64,000 nucleotides of DNA, taken from positions 1 through 64,000 of the forward strand of contig NZ_JAGGOZ010000117.1 of the NCBI RefSeq assembly GCF_018614075.1. The letters are read 5' to 3'. The position numbers and the translations under genes are program-made. The notes under the pieces were generated by a model. It saw nothing but the letters and a program-made list of their open reading frames with translations. It made no database searches and was not told the origin of the DNA. Within the stretch, counting starts at the first letter, position 1. Every line of letters begins with the position of its first letter. Shown here in pieces: positions 42,508-50,507 of the stretch. The DNA comes from Streptomyces sp. ISL-94. Its GTDB lineage: Bacteria > Actinomycetota > Actinomycetes > Streptomycetales > Streptomycetaceae.

Positions 42508-43044
42508 ATGGCTCTGATTTCTCGCAAGGACAGATCGTGCGGCGGGAAGCGGCGGCTGGAGCGGCGATTCATCCGGAGCCTGACCGTGGCCACGGTCGCT
42601 TCGAGTGCGTTGTTCGTCGGGAACGATGCCGTGTTGGGGGTGACGCAGGCGCGTGCCTCCGCGGAGATTGTGGTCCCAGCCGCGGAGGTGATGCTCCCAC
42701 GTGCCGTGACGGTGCCTCGCCAGCCCCAGTACAAGCAGCTCGCTCTCGATACTCTCGCCGAGGTGATTCAAGGCAGCTTCACCGCTGTCTCATCCCGCTT
42801 CGATGAGGCGATGCAACAAAAGGTGTCTCCGGAGGCTCTCGAGCAGTCCTGGAAGAGTTACCAAGCGGAGTTCGGGCGCTACCAGTCCCATGGGGATCCC
42901 CAGCAGGTTGCATCCGGGAGTGGGACGGTAGTCAATGTGCCGCTGCGCATGGCGAAGCAGCCGGGAGAGTTCCGCGTCACCTTCAATGAAAGCGGCCGAA
43001 TAACAGGTCTCTACTTCCTCCGAACGGGAGTGCCCGTCCCGTGA
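42508..43044 (+). CDS. Secreted DUF3887-type protein
   Basis: A 178-residue exported protein. The ATG at 42508 has AAGGAGAAG upstream. The first 50 residues are a long signal peptide (KRRLERRFIRSL, hydrophobic core, then TQARASAE as a possible cleavage site). The mature part has LAEVIQGSFTAVSSRFDEAM and GRITGLYFLR, as in DUF3887, a SnoaL/NTF2-like fold domain found on secreted enzymes. A catalytic partner is absent. Codons are less GC-biased than in the surroundings, which may indicate horizontal acquisition. Confidence 0.75.
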   Translation: MALISRKDRSCGGKRRLERRFIRSLTVATVASSALFVGNDAVLGVTQARASAEIVVPAAEVMLPRAVTVPRQPQYKQLALDTLAEVIQGSFTAVSSRFDEAMQQKVSPEALEQSWKSYQAEFGRYQSHGDPQQVASGSGTVVNVPLRMAKQPGEFRVTFNESGRITGLYFLRTGVPVP

Positions 43045-43140
43045 TCACCGCATACGTCCGAGCCAGCTGCTGACATCCGGCCGTCGCGGAGTGGCTCAAC
43101 TCGGGCGGGGGACGGGCTGATGTTGCTGCGTAGGAGCGGC

Positions 43141-43587
43141 TCAGCAGCAGGGCCCGGCAGGGCGGTTCTCCTCGGCGAGGTCCGTGAAGGGGAGGGGGCA
43201 GCAGGCGCTGGACGCGCAGACGGTCAGGTCGTCGCAGCCCGCTTCGAAGGCCTCGGCCAGGGCGGCGCGGATGGTGGTGAGGTCCGCGATCTTCGCGTCG
43301 ACCTCGGCGAGCTTGGCGGCCGCCCGCTCCTGCAATCCGGCGACCGGGCGGCCGTGGCGGTGACGGCCTGCCTCCAGCAGCTCGGCCACCTCATCCAAGG
43401 TGAAGCCCAGGCGCTGGGCGGCCTTGATGACCCGCAACGCCGTCACCGCTTCCTCGCCGTACAGGCGGTGCCCGCCGTTGCTCCGCTCCGGCTCGGCCAG
43501 CAGACCGCGCCGCTCGTAGTAGCGCAGCGTCTGCACGTTCACCCCGGCCGCCTCGGCCACCTGGCCGCTGCGCAGGCCCGTGCTCAC
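43141..43587 (-). CDS. MerR-family metal-type regulator
   Basis: A 148-residue MerR regulator. The winged helix is in residues 5-75 (LRSGQVAEAAGVNVQTLRYYERRGLL), followed by the dimerisation helix (ERAAAKLAEVDAKIADL). The C-terminus has cysteines (GCDDLTVCASSACCPLPF and a final PCC) expected to bind a soft metal such as mercury, copper or cadmium. The GTG at 43587 overlaps the stop codon of the gene at 43584-43928, so the two form an operon. A MerR-type dyad lies upstream of that operon. Confidence 0.9.
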   Translation of the reverse strand: MSTGLRSGQVAEAAGVNVQTLRYYERRGLLAEPERSNGGHRLYGEEAVTALRVIKAAQRLGFTLDEVAELLEAGRHRHGRPVAGLQERAAAKLAEVDAKIADLTTIRAALAEAFEAGCDDLTVCASSACCPLPFTDLAEENRPAGPCC

Positions 43588-43928
43588 CGTGGATCCCTGG
43601 CGGCGCCGGCCCGTACGGCGAGGGCGGCCAGGACCGCCTCGTGCGCTTGGTCCACGGTGATGTCCAGGTGGACCGAGTCCTCGCCGGGGGTGACGGTGAA
43701 GGTGAAGAAGGAGCAACAGCCGCTCTCACGCTTCGCCAGGTCCCGGACCCGGGCGACGGCCCCCGGCCCTCCGGCCAGGTCAAGACGCAGGTGCAACGGC
43801 TCGGGGCGGGACAGGACGGTCAGCCGCTCGGAGAACAGCGCCTCCCACTCGGCGACCCGCAAGGGCCGCTCCTCGGTGGGCAGCGTGCAGGACTGCGGCA
43901 CCCACGCCGGATCGGTCATCGTGCTCAC
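43584..43928 (-). CDS. Small CCSFF-motif partner of MerR
   Basis: A 114-residue protein with the vicinal cysteine motif ESGCCSFFTFTV near residue 70 and a further cysteine near residue 14. It is the first gene of an operon with the MerR gene, overlapping it by four bases. Families of this type accompany metal-type MerR regulators in actinobacteria; the vicinal cysteines suggest metal binding, but the function is not established. I use the GTG at 43928, with GAGGACG upstream; an ATG lies three codons later. Confidence 0.75.
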   Translation of the reverse strand: MSTMTDPAWVPQSCTLPTEERPLRVAEWEALFSERLTVLSRPEPLHLRLDLAGGPGAVARVRDLAKRESGCCSFFTFTVTPGEDSVHLDITVDQAHEAVLAALAVRAGAARDPR

Positions 43929-43974
43929 TCCCGTCCTCATCGGTCCCCGCAGTGGGGACACCTCCGACGGTAAA

Positions 43975-43992
43975 CCTGTACCTGGGTACAGG
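43975..43992. promoter_or_regulatory. MerR-type operator in a long-spacer promoter
   Basis: A perfect dyad cctgtacc-tg-ggtacagg sits between a minus-strand -35 (ttgcat, 43998-43993) and -10-like bases (ttaccg or taccgt). The spacing of about 19-20 bp is the elongated spacer typical of MerR-activated promoters. It controls the operon starting at 43928. Confidence 0.75.
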
Positions 43993-44176
43993 ATGCAAGC
44001 GGCCGCTGAGCGCACCGTGGGTGGCAGGTCGGCGGCACCGAGCTGCGCCGCGCCGCCGACAGGCCGTACCCGTCACCTGGGCGCCGAGCCAGACCGGACC
44101 CCGGGTGCCACCCATCCAGGAACGAGACCCGCAGGACCCAGCGCGACTCGCCGATGCCCACACATCCGAGTCTTGT

Positions 44177-44509
44177 TCACCGCTGCATGCCAGGAGCCTG
44201 ATATCGGATCTGGCCGGCTCGGCGCAAGGCATCCAGCGTTTCGTCCACGGTCAGGAGAACGGTCGTCTCAAATGAGCTGAGCGCGCCGCCTCCACTGATC
44301 GCCAGAGCCACCGCGGCCATGGACACGTTGTCCGGAGCTTCCCAGAGGTTATAGCCGTCGTGCGTGCCGAAGGCGTACCAAAAGCCGTGGAGCTTCCCAC
44401 CGACGGACTCGATGTACGACTGAGCGGCCTTCCCGCGGTCCTCGGGGTGCGCGGTCAGCCTCGCCCACGTCTCCGGCGTGTAGCTGAACCTCGACAGATA
44501 AAGCGGCAT
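44177..44509 (-). CDS. GYD-domain protein
   Basis: A 110-residue GYD-family protein (a ferredoxin-fold, dimeric alpha/beta barrel type). The start PLYLSRFSYTPETWARL and the central FGTHDGYNLWEAPDN carry the family motif. The ATG at 44509 is preceded by a weak purine stretch (AAAGAGAG). Function unknown. Alternatives are other dimeric-barrel domains, but GYD fits best. Confidence 0.82.
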   Translation of the reverse strand: MPLYLSRFSYTPETWARLTAHPEDRGKAAQSYIESVGGKLHGFWYAFGTHDGYNLWEAPDNVSMAAVALAISGGGALSSFETTVLLTVDETLDALRRAGQIRYQAPGMQR

Positions 44510-44743
44510 CGTGTCTCTCTTTCGCTTCCTCAAGAGATGCCCGCGCTGGTGGAAGAAGCGCCGGAGGTGGCCCACGGATCCCCCAAACAGCCGGGGACCA
44601 TGACCGGTACGGCCCACAGTCAGCGCCTCTGCGTCCGGAATCGGCCCGACCTGCGGCCGCCCCCGGTCGGATCGCTACGCAGATGCCGTCCTCGATGGAG
44701 CGGCCGGTGGGGTCGTCCCGCACCTCCGACCGACCACTGCGGC

Positions 44744-45538
44744 TCAGGAACCGGTGGCGCGGACCGAGCCGGTGCTGGGGCCGTTGGTGTGGCCCAGGAA
44801 GCAGGTGACCTCTCGGTCGCCGCGGATCCAAGTGGCGCGCTGCGGGTAGTAGTAGAACACCTCCAGCGTCTCCGGGAGTTTCGCGTCGTCGCCCACGTAG
44901 TCGGTCAGGGCGGTGCCGCCGCACTTCTCCTCGGCGATCGAGATGACCTTGTCCTTGCCCGGGTACGCCCCGTCCTCCAGGGTGGCGACGGTGTACGCCT
45001 CCCCCTCGTGGGGTTCGCCGCAGGGCACGATCTTCACCGAGAAGCCGGCCTGGCCGCCGTCCTCGTCGTTGTACTCCGCCAGTTTGCCCCCCGTGTTGAA
45101 GCAGTCCCCCGTACGGATGTCCTCCACGTCGATGGAGCCCGGGGTGGTGACCTGGCCACTGCTGTCGCGCTTCGGCGGAGGGCCGTCGTCCAGTGCTCCG
45201 GAGAATCCGAAGATCAGCGCGATCGCGGAGAGCGCGATGGTTGCGCTGTGGATGGCGATGGCCGCGATGGCGAATCCCTTGCCCTTCTCACCGCGGTTGC
45301 GGATCTGGGAGAGGGCGATGATGCCGAGGATCAGCGGGACCAGCGGAAGCGCGCAGACGATCGACATGACGAACGCCACGATGGCCAACGCGTTGGTCTT
45401 CTGCGGCGTCAGCGGCATCTGGGGCGGCGCGTGCCAGCCCTGCGGGCCGCCGTACGGCCCGGGCTGCCCCGGCTGTCCGTACGGGCCCGACTGGGAGTAC
45501 GGCCCGGGGGACGACGGCGGCTGCGGCGGTATGGACAT
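44744..45538 (-). CDS. DUF4190 membrane protein
   Basis: A 264-residue protein. Residues 1-45 are a Pro/Gln/Gly-rich cytoplasmic tail. Residues 48-115 are the DUF4190 region with two transmembrane helices (NALAIVAFVMSIVCALPLVP and FAIAAIAIHSATIALSAIAL). Residues 125-264 are an extracellular domain with three cysteines (GDCFN, VPCGEPHEGEAY, EKCGG) and a final VTCFLGH, resembling a septum-formation-type module. ATG at 45538 behind GGAGCACCAC. No operon partner. Confidence 0.85.
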   Translation of the reverse strand: MSIPPQPPSSPGPYSQSGPYGQPGQPGPYGGPQGWHAPPQMPLTPQKTNALAIVAFVMSIVCALPLVPLILGIIALSQIRNRGEKGKGFAIAAIAIHSATIALSAIALIFGFSGALDDGPPPKRDSSGQVTTPGSIDVEDIRTGDCFNTGGKLAEYNDEDGGQAGFSVKIVPCGEPHEGEAYTVATLEDGAYPGKDKVISIAEEKCGGTALTDYVGDDAKLPETLEVFYYYPQRATWIRGDREVTCFLGHTNGPSTGSVRATGS

Positions 45539-46298
45539 GCGTGGTGCTCCTTGTACAGGGGGTGAGACGCAACCTACAGCCGGGGGGTGACAACGCCGGT
45601 TGGGGGGGTCTGATGGGTTCCCACCTCTCAAGCGCTCACCCGCCGACTCCACCCCCTTGGCTCTGCCAACTCAGCCCGCTGGGGAGCGAGTAGTGCCGAT
45701 CAGAGGCCGGCAATCAGGTGCAGCCGGTACCCTTTCGTGCGCTGGGCCTGGACCACCGAACGCACCGGGGCCACCGCTCCAGTTCACCGCCGGCACTGGG
45801 CGGAGCAGGGCAGAGGGTGGAGGCGGCCCGTGGACGGCCGGGCCTCTACCGGATCTCCCGGCCGGCAGCCAGACCGGCCCACACCACACGGCCGTGGTCG
45901 TCCCGCTCCGGATCCCCGTCGCTGACCGCCATCGCTCGCCGCGCGACTCTCGCCGAGATGAAGTGGAGACCGCTCAGTTGGGCGTGCCGGGGCCTTGTCC
46001 CGCTCCCGCTCTGCGCCGTCGTCGGCTGGATGACGTCTTACTTGTCATCGGATGGACGACATGTTACAACGGCCGGCCCGAGCGGCGGAGGACGGGAGCC
46101 CCGCTCCCTCCGGCAACCCGTCCTCCGCACCCTCTGCGATCACCGCGTCGTCCTGGTCCCCTCGGTGCCCACCCCCTCGGCGCCGCCGGGCCCGGCTCGC
46201 GAAGCCGTGTTCCACCAGCCTGACCCATGAACGCATCTTCGACGGTGGCCGTTCGTTGATCCGTGGGTCCTGGCCGGCCACGATCGAAATGAGGCCCT
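45539..46298. other. Intergenic region with an orphan RheA-type operator
   Basis: 760 bases between divergent genes. No gene recognised. It includes the RheA-type site at 46043-46061 and similarity in the bases around it to the hsp20-rheA intergenic region, suggesting that a piece of such a control region was duplicated or that an hsp20 gene was lost here. Confidence 0.55.
46043..46061. promoter_or_regulatory. Orphan RheA-type operator
   Basis: TGTCATC-N5-GACGACA, one mismatch from the RheA consensus. The flank tgttacaacgg matches, in reverse complement, the flank of the true operator at 26871. Its orientation places an hsp20-like gene on the right, where the nearest gene is the cofilin-like gene at 46299, about 237 bases away. 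Confidence 0.75.
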
Positions 46299-46700
46299 GT
46301 GAGCACTTCCATCACCGTCTCGGACGACTGCCTCCATGCCTTGCATCGTCTGCGCGAGCGGCGGGATGTCAATACCGTCATCCTCCGCCACGATGACGCC
46401 GAGGACGGGCTGGTGCTCGAGCTGGAGGGCAATTTGACGCATGACGAGGTACTCCAGGCCCTGCCTGCGGACGAACCGCGCCTCGTCGCCCACGAACTCA
46501 CCTTCGCGACCTCGGCGGGCATGCGCAGAAGCGAGCGGCTGCTGATCCTTTGGTGCCCTGCCGCCGCCGGGGAACAGGAGCAGCCCTACTCGGCCGGCCG
46601 TGCCGTCCTGGAGGAGCTCCTCGAAGGCACCCATCTCCGGCTCAGGGCCTCGCAACGGGAGGAGTTGGCGTACAGCCGGCTCGTGGGCCAGGTCAGTTGA
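46299..46700 (+). CDS. ADF/cofilin-like protein
   Basis: A 133-residue protein whose whole length reads like an actin-depolymerising factor (ADF-H) domain. It starts ITVSDDCLHALHRLRER (compare the VSDEC opening of cofilins), continues LTHDEVLQALPADEPRLVAH (like the DDF-ALP-DECRYAVYD block), then RLLILWCPAAAGE (like the FIAWSPDTA strand), PYSAGRAVLEELLEG (like YASSKDALRRAL, the actin-binding helix) and a final ASQREELAYSRLV. Order and spacing follow the family. GTG start with GAGG upstream. The role in a bacterium is unknown; partners could be actin-like MreB or ParM proteins. The assignment is by eye. Confidence 0.65.
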   Translation: MSTSITVSDDCLHALHRLRERRDVNTVILRHDDAEDGLVLELEGNLTHDEVLQALPADEPRLVAHELTFATSAGMRRSERLLILWCPAAAGEQEQPYSAGRAVLEELLEGTHLRLRASQREELAYSRLVGQVS

Positions 46701-46871
46701 CGGGCGTTCCGTGCCCTTCGCGCCCACCCGCTGGACAGCCGGTCCATGGCCGCAGGCGCCGACCGCCCGCGCCTTGCGCCGGCTCCGCGCGCACGTGACA
46801 GGACCCGGCCGGGTGATGGTGACTGATCCCGGCCGGGTCCTGCGTGCGTGGGCGTAAGGGCTTGCCCGCGG

Positions 46872-47078
46872 TCAGATCTCTTCGTCGAGCATCTCGTCCG
46901 CGTCGCGCTCGCGCCGCATCTCGTCCTCACCGCGCCGCTTGAGCTCTTCGGGGCTCTTGCCCCGGACTCCCTCCTGCCCTGCGACGGGGTGGGCGGGGTC
47001 CTGGCCGGGGCGGCGCATGCGCTCCTGCTCCTCGCGGCCCTTGCCCGGCTGCTGGTGCTTGTCCTTCATACCGCCCAT
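46872..47078 (-). CDS. Small charged hypothetical protein
   Basis: A 68-residue, Lys/Glu/Arg-rich protein starting at the ATG at 47078 behind AGAGGAG. The sequence DKHQQPGKGREEQERMRRPG and the ending RRERDADEMLDEEI are hydrophilic and probably disordered or a single helix. No family is named here. It is similar in character to the small polar gene at 38752. Confidence 0.6.
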   Translation of the reverse strand: MGGMKDKHQQPGKGREEQERMRRPGQDPAHPVAGQEGVRGKSPEELKRRGEDEMRRERDADEMLDEEI

Positions 47079-47282
47079 GACGGCGACTCCTCTGTGACGC
47101 GTGGCTGAGGTAATTCCTCGCCTCCACACTGGCACGCCTGGTCACGATCCGCATCCGCTGCATCACGGAACGTGCTGGGTGGGTGATACGGGGTACCGGG
47201 TGGTGGCGTCGACATGCGGCCGGGGTACCCGCCGCTGACTATGGGCCTGTACCCCCACCCCCACCACCGGTCAGGAGCCCCC

Positions 47283-47558
47283 ATGCTGGAACGCACCCCG
47301 CGCAAGGACCGCACCCAGGTCACCTTCATCCTCCCCACCGACACGCCGCCGGGACCGGTCTCCGTGGTCGGCGACTTCAACGACTGGAGGCCCGGCATCC
47401 ACACCCTGACGCCCCGCAAGGACGGCAACCGCGCCGTCACGGTGGAGCTTCCGAGCAACAGCACCCACTCGTTCCGCTACCTCGCCGCCGGCGACTACTG
47501 GTTCAACGACGAAACCGCCGTCGACCACGACGGCCCCAACAGCCGCCTCCACACCTGA
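47283..47558 (+). CDS. Single-domain CBM48 (isoamylase early-set) protein, second copy
   Basis: A 91-residue stand-alone glycogen-binding domain, with about 71 of 91 residues identical to the protein at 2410. The conserved VSVVGDFNDWRPG and FRYLAAGDYWFND segments are unchanged. The ATG at 47283 is used because similarity to the first copy begins there; the open frame extends 23 codons upstream without support. It converges on a frameshifted gene. Confidence 0.85.
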   Translation: MLERTPRKDRTQVTFILPTDTPPGPVSVVGDFNDWRPGIHTLTPRKDGNRAVTVELPSNSTHSFRYLAAGDYWFNDETAVDHDGPNSRLHT

Positions 47559-47595
47559 TCCCCACGTCGCCCGGGCGGCCCATGACGGGCCTGCC

Positions 47596-47824
47596 CTACC
47601 CGGTCCGGTACGCGCCGGCCCGGTCGGTGCGCAGGGTGAAGCGCCCCGGCCGGGAGCGCCGTCCGCACCGGGTCGCAGGGAGCCCCCGTCTGGAGGCAGT
47701 CGACGGCCGGGATCGCGCGGGCGAAGTACGGCAGGTCGTAGCCGTACTCGCCCGCGGCGACGTCGGCGGTGAAGACGTCCCGCACGAGCGCGAGGGCCAC
47801 CAGGTCGTCGAAGGAGACGGGCAC
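47596..47824 (-). pseudogene. Frameshifted hypothetical gene
   Basis: From a GTG at 47824 one frame gives VSFDDLVALALVRDVFTADV, YGYDLPYFARAIPAVDCLQT and GAPCDPVRTALP; a shift then continues GRFTLRTDRAGAYRTG to a stop at 47596. The product resembles a family of short Streptomyces proteins of unknown function that end with a similar RTDRxGxYRTG tail. Without correction the frame runs on through the antisense of the CBM48 gene, which is unlikely. A sequencing error is the alternative to a true frameshift. Confidence 0.5.
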
Positions 47825-47912
47825 CTGAACCAGCTCACCCCCGGGCCCGTCAGGTCCCGCCCCGCACGGACCGCCTGCAGGTCAGCGAAGGGGGTCGGCA
47901 GGATCAGCGGGA

Positions 47913-49706
47913 TCAGCCCTTGTCCCTGCCCTTGCCCGGCAAGAAGTCCTGGATCTTCGCTTTGAGGCCCTGACGGACCACCGAGGCACGGTCGCTGTCC
48001 CCGTGCAGCACCGACGAGGCGGTTGCCTTGGCCTGGTCCAAGGTGGCGTGCGGCGGAATCGGCGGCACCGCCGGGTCCGTACGGAAATCGATCACGAAGG
48101 GCCGGTCGGCGGCCAGGGCCTGGCGCCACGCCGGCTCCACGTCGTCCGGGCTCTCGACCCGGAGGCCGGACAGGCCGAGCCCGACGGCGAAGTCGGCGTA
48201 GCGGACGTCGGGCAGCCGCTGCGACTCCTCGAACTGCGGCATGCCCTCCAAGGCCCGCATCTCCCAGGTCACCTGGTTCAGATCCTGGTTGTTCAGGACC
48301 GCGACGATCAGCCGCGGATCCGTCCACTCCCGGTAGTACTTGGCGACGGTGATCAGTTCCGCCATGCCGTTCATCTGCATCGCACCGTCACCGACGATCG
48401 CGATCGCCGGCCGCTCCGGGAACGCGAACTTCGCCCCGATGACGTACGGGACGCCCGGCCCCATGGTCGCCAGCGTCCCCGAGAGGGAGCCGCGCATCGA
48501 GCCGCGCATCCGCAGGTGCCGCGCGTACCAGTTCGCGGCCGAACCGGAGTCCGCGGCCAGGATGACGTCGTCCGGCAGCAACGAGTCCAGCGTGTGCACC
48601 ACCAGCTCGGGATTGACCGGGTCGGCGGGGACCTTGGCCCTGCGCTCCAGCACCTCCCACCAGCGCTCGTTGGACTGTTCGACGGAGTCGCGCCATGCCC
48701 GGTCCGTCTTGCGCTCCAACAGCGGCAGCAGCCGCTTCAGCGTCTCCGCCGCGTCACCGACGACGTTCACCTCGAACGGGTACCGCAGGCCGACCAGCGA
48801 GGGGTCCACGTCGATCTGCACGCCCCGCGCCTGGCCGAAGTCGGGCAGGAACTGGCTGTACGGGAAGCTGGAGCCGACGACGAGAAGGGTGTCGCAGTCG
48901 CGCATCATCTCGTACGACGGCCGAGTGCCGAGAAGACCGATCGACCCGGTGACGTAGGGCAGCGTGTCGGGCAGTACGTCCTTGCCCAGCAGGGCCTTGG
49001 CCACGCCCGCGCCGAGCACCTCGGCGACCTCCTCGACCTCGGCGCGCGCGTGCCGCGCGCCCTGGCCGACCAGCATGGCGACCCGCTCGCCCGCGTTGAG
49101 GACCTCGGCGCACCGGGCCAGCTCCTCATCGGCCGGGACGGGCGCGAAACGGCCCAGGCCCTGGCTGGAGGGCACCATCTTGAACTCGTGCGTCGGCGCC
49201 TCGTAGGGCAGGTCCTGGACGTCCGCCGGGATGATCACGGCGGTGACGGTGCGCCGGGCCGTGGCCACGCGCATCGCCCGGTCCAGGACGCCGGGCAGCT
49301 GCTGGGGGACGGTGACCATCTCGCAGAAGTCGGAGGCCACGTCCTTGTAGAGGGAGAGCAGGTCGACCTCCTGCTGGTAGGCGCCGCCCATCGCGGACCG
49401 GTCGGTCTGCCCCACGATCGCGACGACGGGCACGTGGTCGAGCTTGGCGTCGTAGAGGCCGTTGAGCAGGTGGATGGCCCCGGGCCCGGAGGTCGCGGCG
49501 CACACACCGGTCCGGTGGGAGAACTTCGCGTACCCGACGGCCTGGAAGGCGGACATCTCCTCGTGCCGGGACTGGATGAAGCGCGGCTTGTCGTCCGCCC
49601 TGCTCCAGGCGGCGAGCAGTCCGTTGATACCGTCTCCGGGGTAGGCGAAGACGTACTCCACCTCCCACTCCCGCAACCTCTTCAGCAGGTGGTCCGAGAC
49701 CTTCAT
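47913..49706 (-). CDS. PoxB-type TPP-dependent enzyme (pyruvate oxidase/dehydrogenase family)
   Basis: A 597-residue thiamine-diphosphate enzyme of the pyruvate oxidase/acetolactate synthase family. The N-terminal domain carries FAYPGDGINGLL and the cofactor-activating Glu in SRHEEMSAFQAVGYAKF. The C-terminal domain has the TPP motif GDGAMQMNGMAELI ending near LNNQDLNQ. The central FAD-type domain is intact. PoxB enzymes oxidise pyruvate to acetate at the membrane; related actinobacterial proteins are annotated simply as TPP-requiring enzymes. The ATG at 49706 is preceded by a GAAGGGAG site. It shares a promoter-like element with the CBS gene at 49908. Confidence 0.9.
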   Translation of the reverse strand: MKVSDHLLKRLREWEVEYVFAYPGDGINGLLAAWSRADDKPRFIQSRHEEMSAFQAVGYAKFSHRTGVCAATSGPGAIHLLNGLYDAKLDHVPVVAIVGQTDRSAMGGAYQQEVDLLSLYKDVASDFCEMVTVPQQLPGVLDRAMRVATARRTVTAVIIPADVQDLPYEAPTHEFKMVPSSQGLGRFAPVPADEELARCAEVLNAGERVAMLVGQGARHARAEVEEVAEVLGAGVAKALLGKDVLPDTLPYVTGSIGLLGTRPSYEMMRDCDTLLVVGSSFPYSQFLPDFGQARGVQIDVDPSLVGLRYPFEVNVVGDAAETLKRLLPLLERKTDRAWRDSVEQSNERWWEVLERRAKVPADPVNPELVVHTLDSLLPDDVILAADSGSAANWYARHLRMRGSMRGSLSGTLATMGPGVPYVIGAKFAFPERPAIAIVGDGAMQMNGMAELITVAKYYREWTDPRLIVAVLNNQDLNQVTWEMRALEGMPQFEESQRLPDVRYADFAVGLGLSGLRVESPDDVEPAWRQALAADRPFVIDFRTDPAVPPIPPHATLDQAKATASSVLHGDSDRASVVRQGLKAKIQDFLPGKGRDKG

Positions 49707-49765
49707 CGCGCGAACTCCCTTCGCAGCGGGGCCGGCCCCCACGGGCCAGGAGCGCGGCGCGCGCC

Positions 49766-49802
49766 CTATGGCGCGGCTAACCCCTCGCGGACCGGGCAAA
49801 CC
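49766..49802 (-). promoter_or_regulatory. Shared promoter-like element, copy 1 (upstream of PoxB)
   Basis: 37 bp that align without gaps to the element upstream of the CBS gene. Conserved blocks are GGTTTG, GAGGGGTTAG-type bases and CGCGCCATAG. It ends 59 bases from the PoxB start. Confidence 0.55.
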
Positions 49803-49822
49803 CGAATGCGGGATCTTCCGGC

Positions 49823-49862
49823 GCGTGGCATGGCGTGGCATGGCGTGGCATGGCGTGGCATT
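49823..49862. repeat. 10-bp tandem repeat, four units
   Basis: Four copies of gcgtggcatg (the last ending in t) lie between the PoxB promoter region and the 3' end of the CBS gene. Possibly a slippage repeat with no function. Confidence 0.7.
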
Positions 49863-49907
49863 GGCTGCCCGGAGGCACCGCCGTGCGCGCCGGGTGCGGG
49901 GCGGCCG

Positions 49908-50327
49908 TCAAATGTTGGGCTCCGCGGCACTGATGTCCGCGAGGGCGGAAGTGGGGTCGCGGTCGAGGGCGAGATCGCCCAGGGCGACGACGCCGACCAG
50001 CTCATCGCCTTCGATCACCGGCAGCCGGCGCAGCGCGCGCTCGCGCATGAGGTCGACGGCACGGTCGACGTCGTCGTCGGCGTCGATGATCACGAGGTCC
50101 TCGCTGCAGACTTCCGCGACGGTGGTCTGGTCGGGGTCCTTGCCGTCGGCGAGGGCGCGTACGACGAGGTCGCGGTCGGTGACCAGGCCACGCAGCCGAC
50201 CGTCGTCGGTTACCAGGACGTCGCCGATGTCCGCATCGCGCATGCGGCGGGCCGCTTCGTGCACCGACGTGAGTGCGCCGACCGTGACCGGATCGCGGGT
50301 CATGATGTCTCGGATGGTTTGTGTCAT
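49908..50327 (-). CDS. CBS-domain-pair protein
   Basis: A 139-residue protein with two CBS motifs (residues 8-58: IMTRDPVTVGALTSVHEAAR, DRDLVVRALADG; residues 72-125: VCSEDLVIIDADDDVDRAVD, LVGVVALGDLAL). A CBS pair binds adenine nucleotides such as AMP, ATP or c-di-AMP. ATG at 50327 behind AGGAGCAC. It shares a promoter-like element with PoxB. Proteins of this kind are often part of stress or hypoxia regulons in actinobacteria. Confidence 0.92.
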   Translation of the reverse strand: MTQTIRDIMTRDPVTVGALTSVHEAARRMRDADIGDVLVTDDGRLRGLVTDRDLVVRALADGKDPDQTTVAEVCSEDLVIIDADDDVDRAVDLMRERALRRLPVIEGDELVGVVALGDLALDRDPTSALADISAAEPNI

Positions 50328-50404
50328 GGTGTGCTCCTGGAGCGCGGAGGTCTTGTTGCGTCGCCTCGCCTTCCCCTCCGGGTGGCGGCCGGGTGCGCCG
50401 CCCG

Positions 50405-50441
50405 CTATGGCGCGCCTAACCCCCTCATCAGCGGCCAAACC
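50405..50441 (-). promoter_or_regulatory. Shared promoter-like element, copy 2 (upstream of the CBS gene)
   Basis: The partner of the element at 49766. It lies 77 bases from the CBS start. The identical GGGGTTAG and CGCGCCATAG blocks are 1 base apart in both copies. Confidence 0.55.
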
Positions 50442-50507
50442 ACATCTGGCGCGGACGTGGGCCGCCGACTTCGCCATCGCAGATGAGCACGTTGGACCAC
50501 ATCTTGA

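Noticed and set aside
48003-50486. An 827-codon plus-strand open frame
   Set aside because: It is antisense to PoxB and the CBS gene, both of which have complete family motifs.
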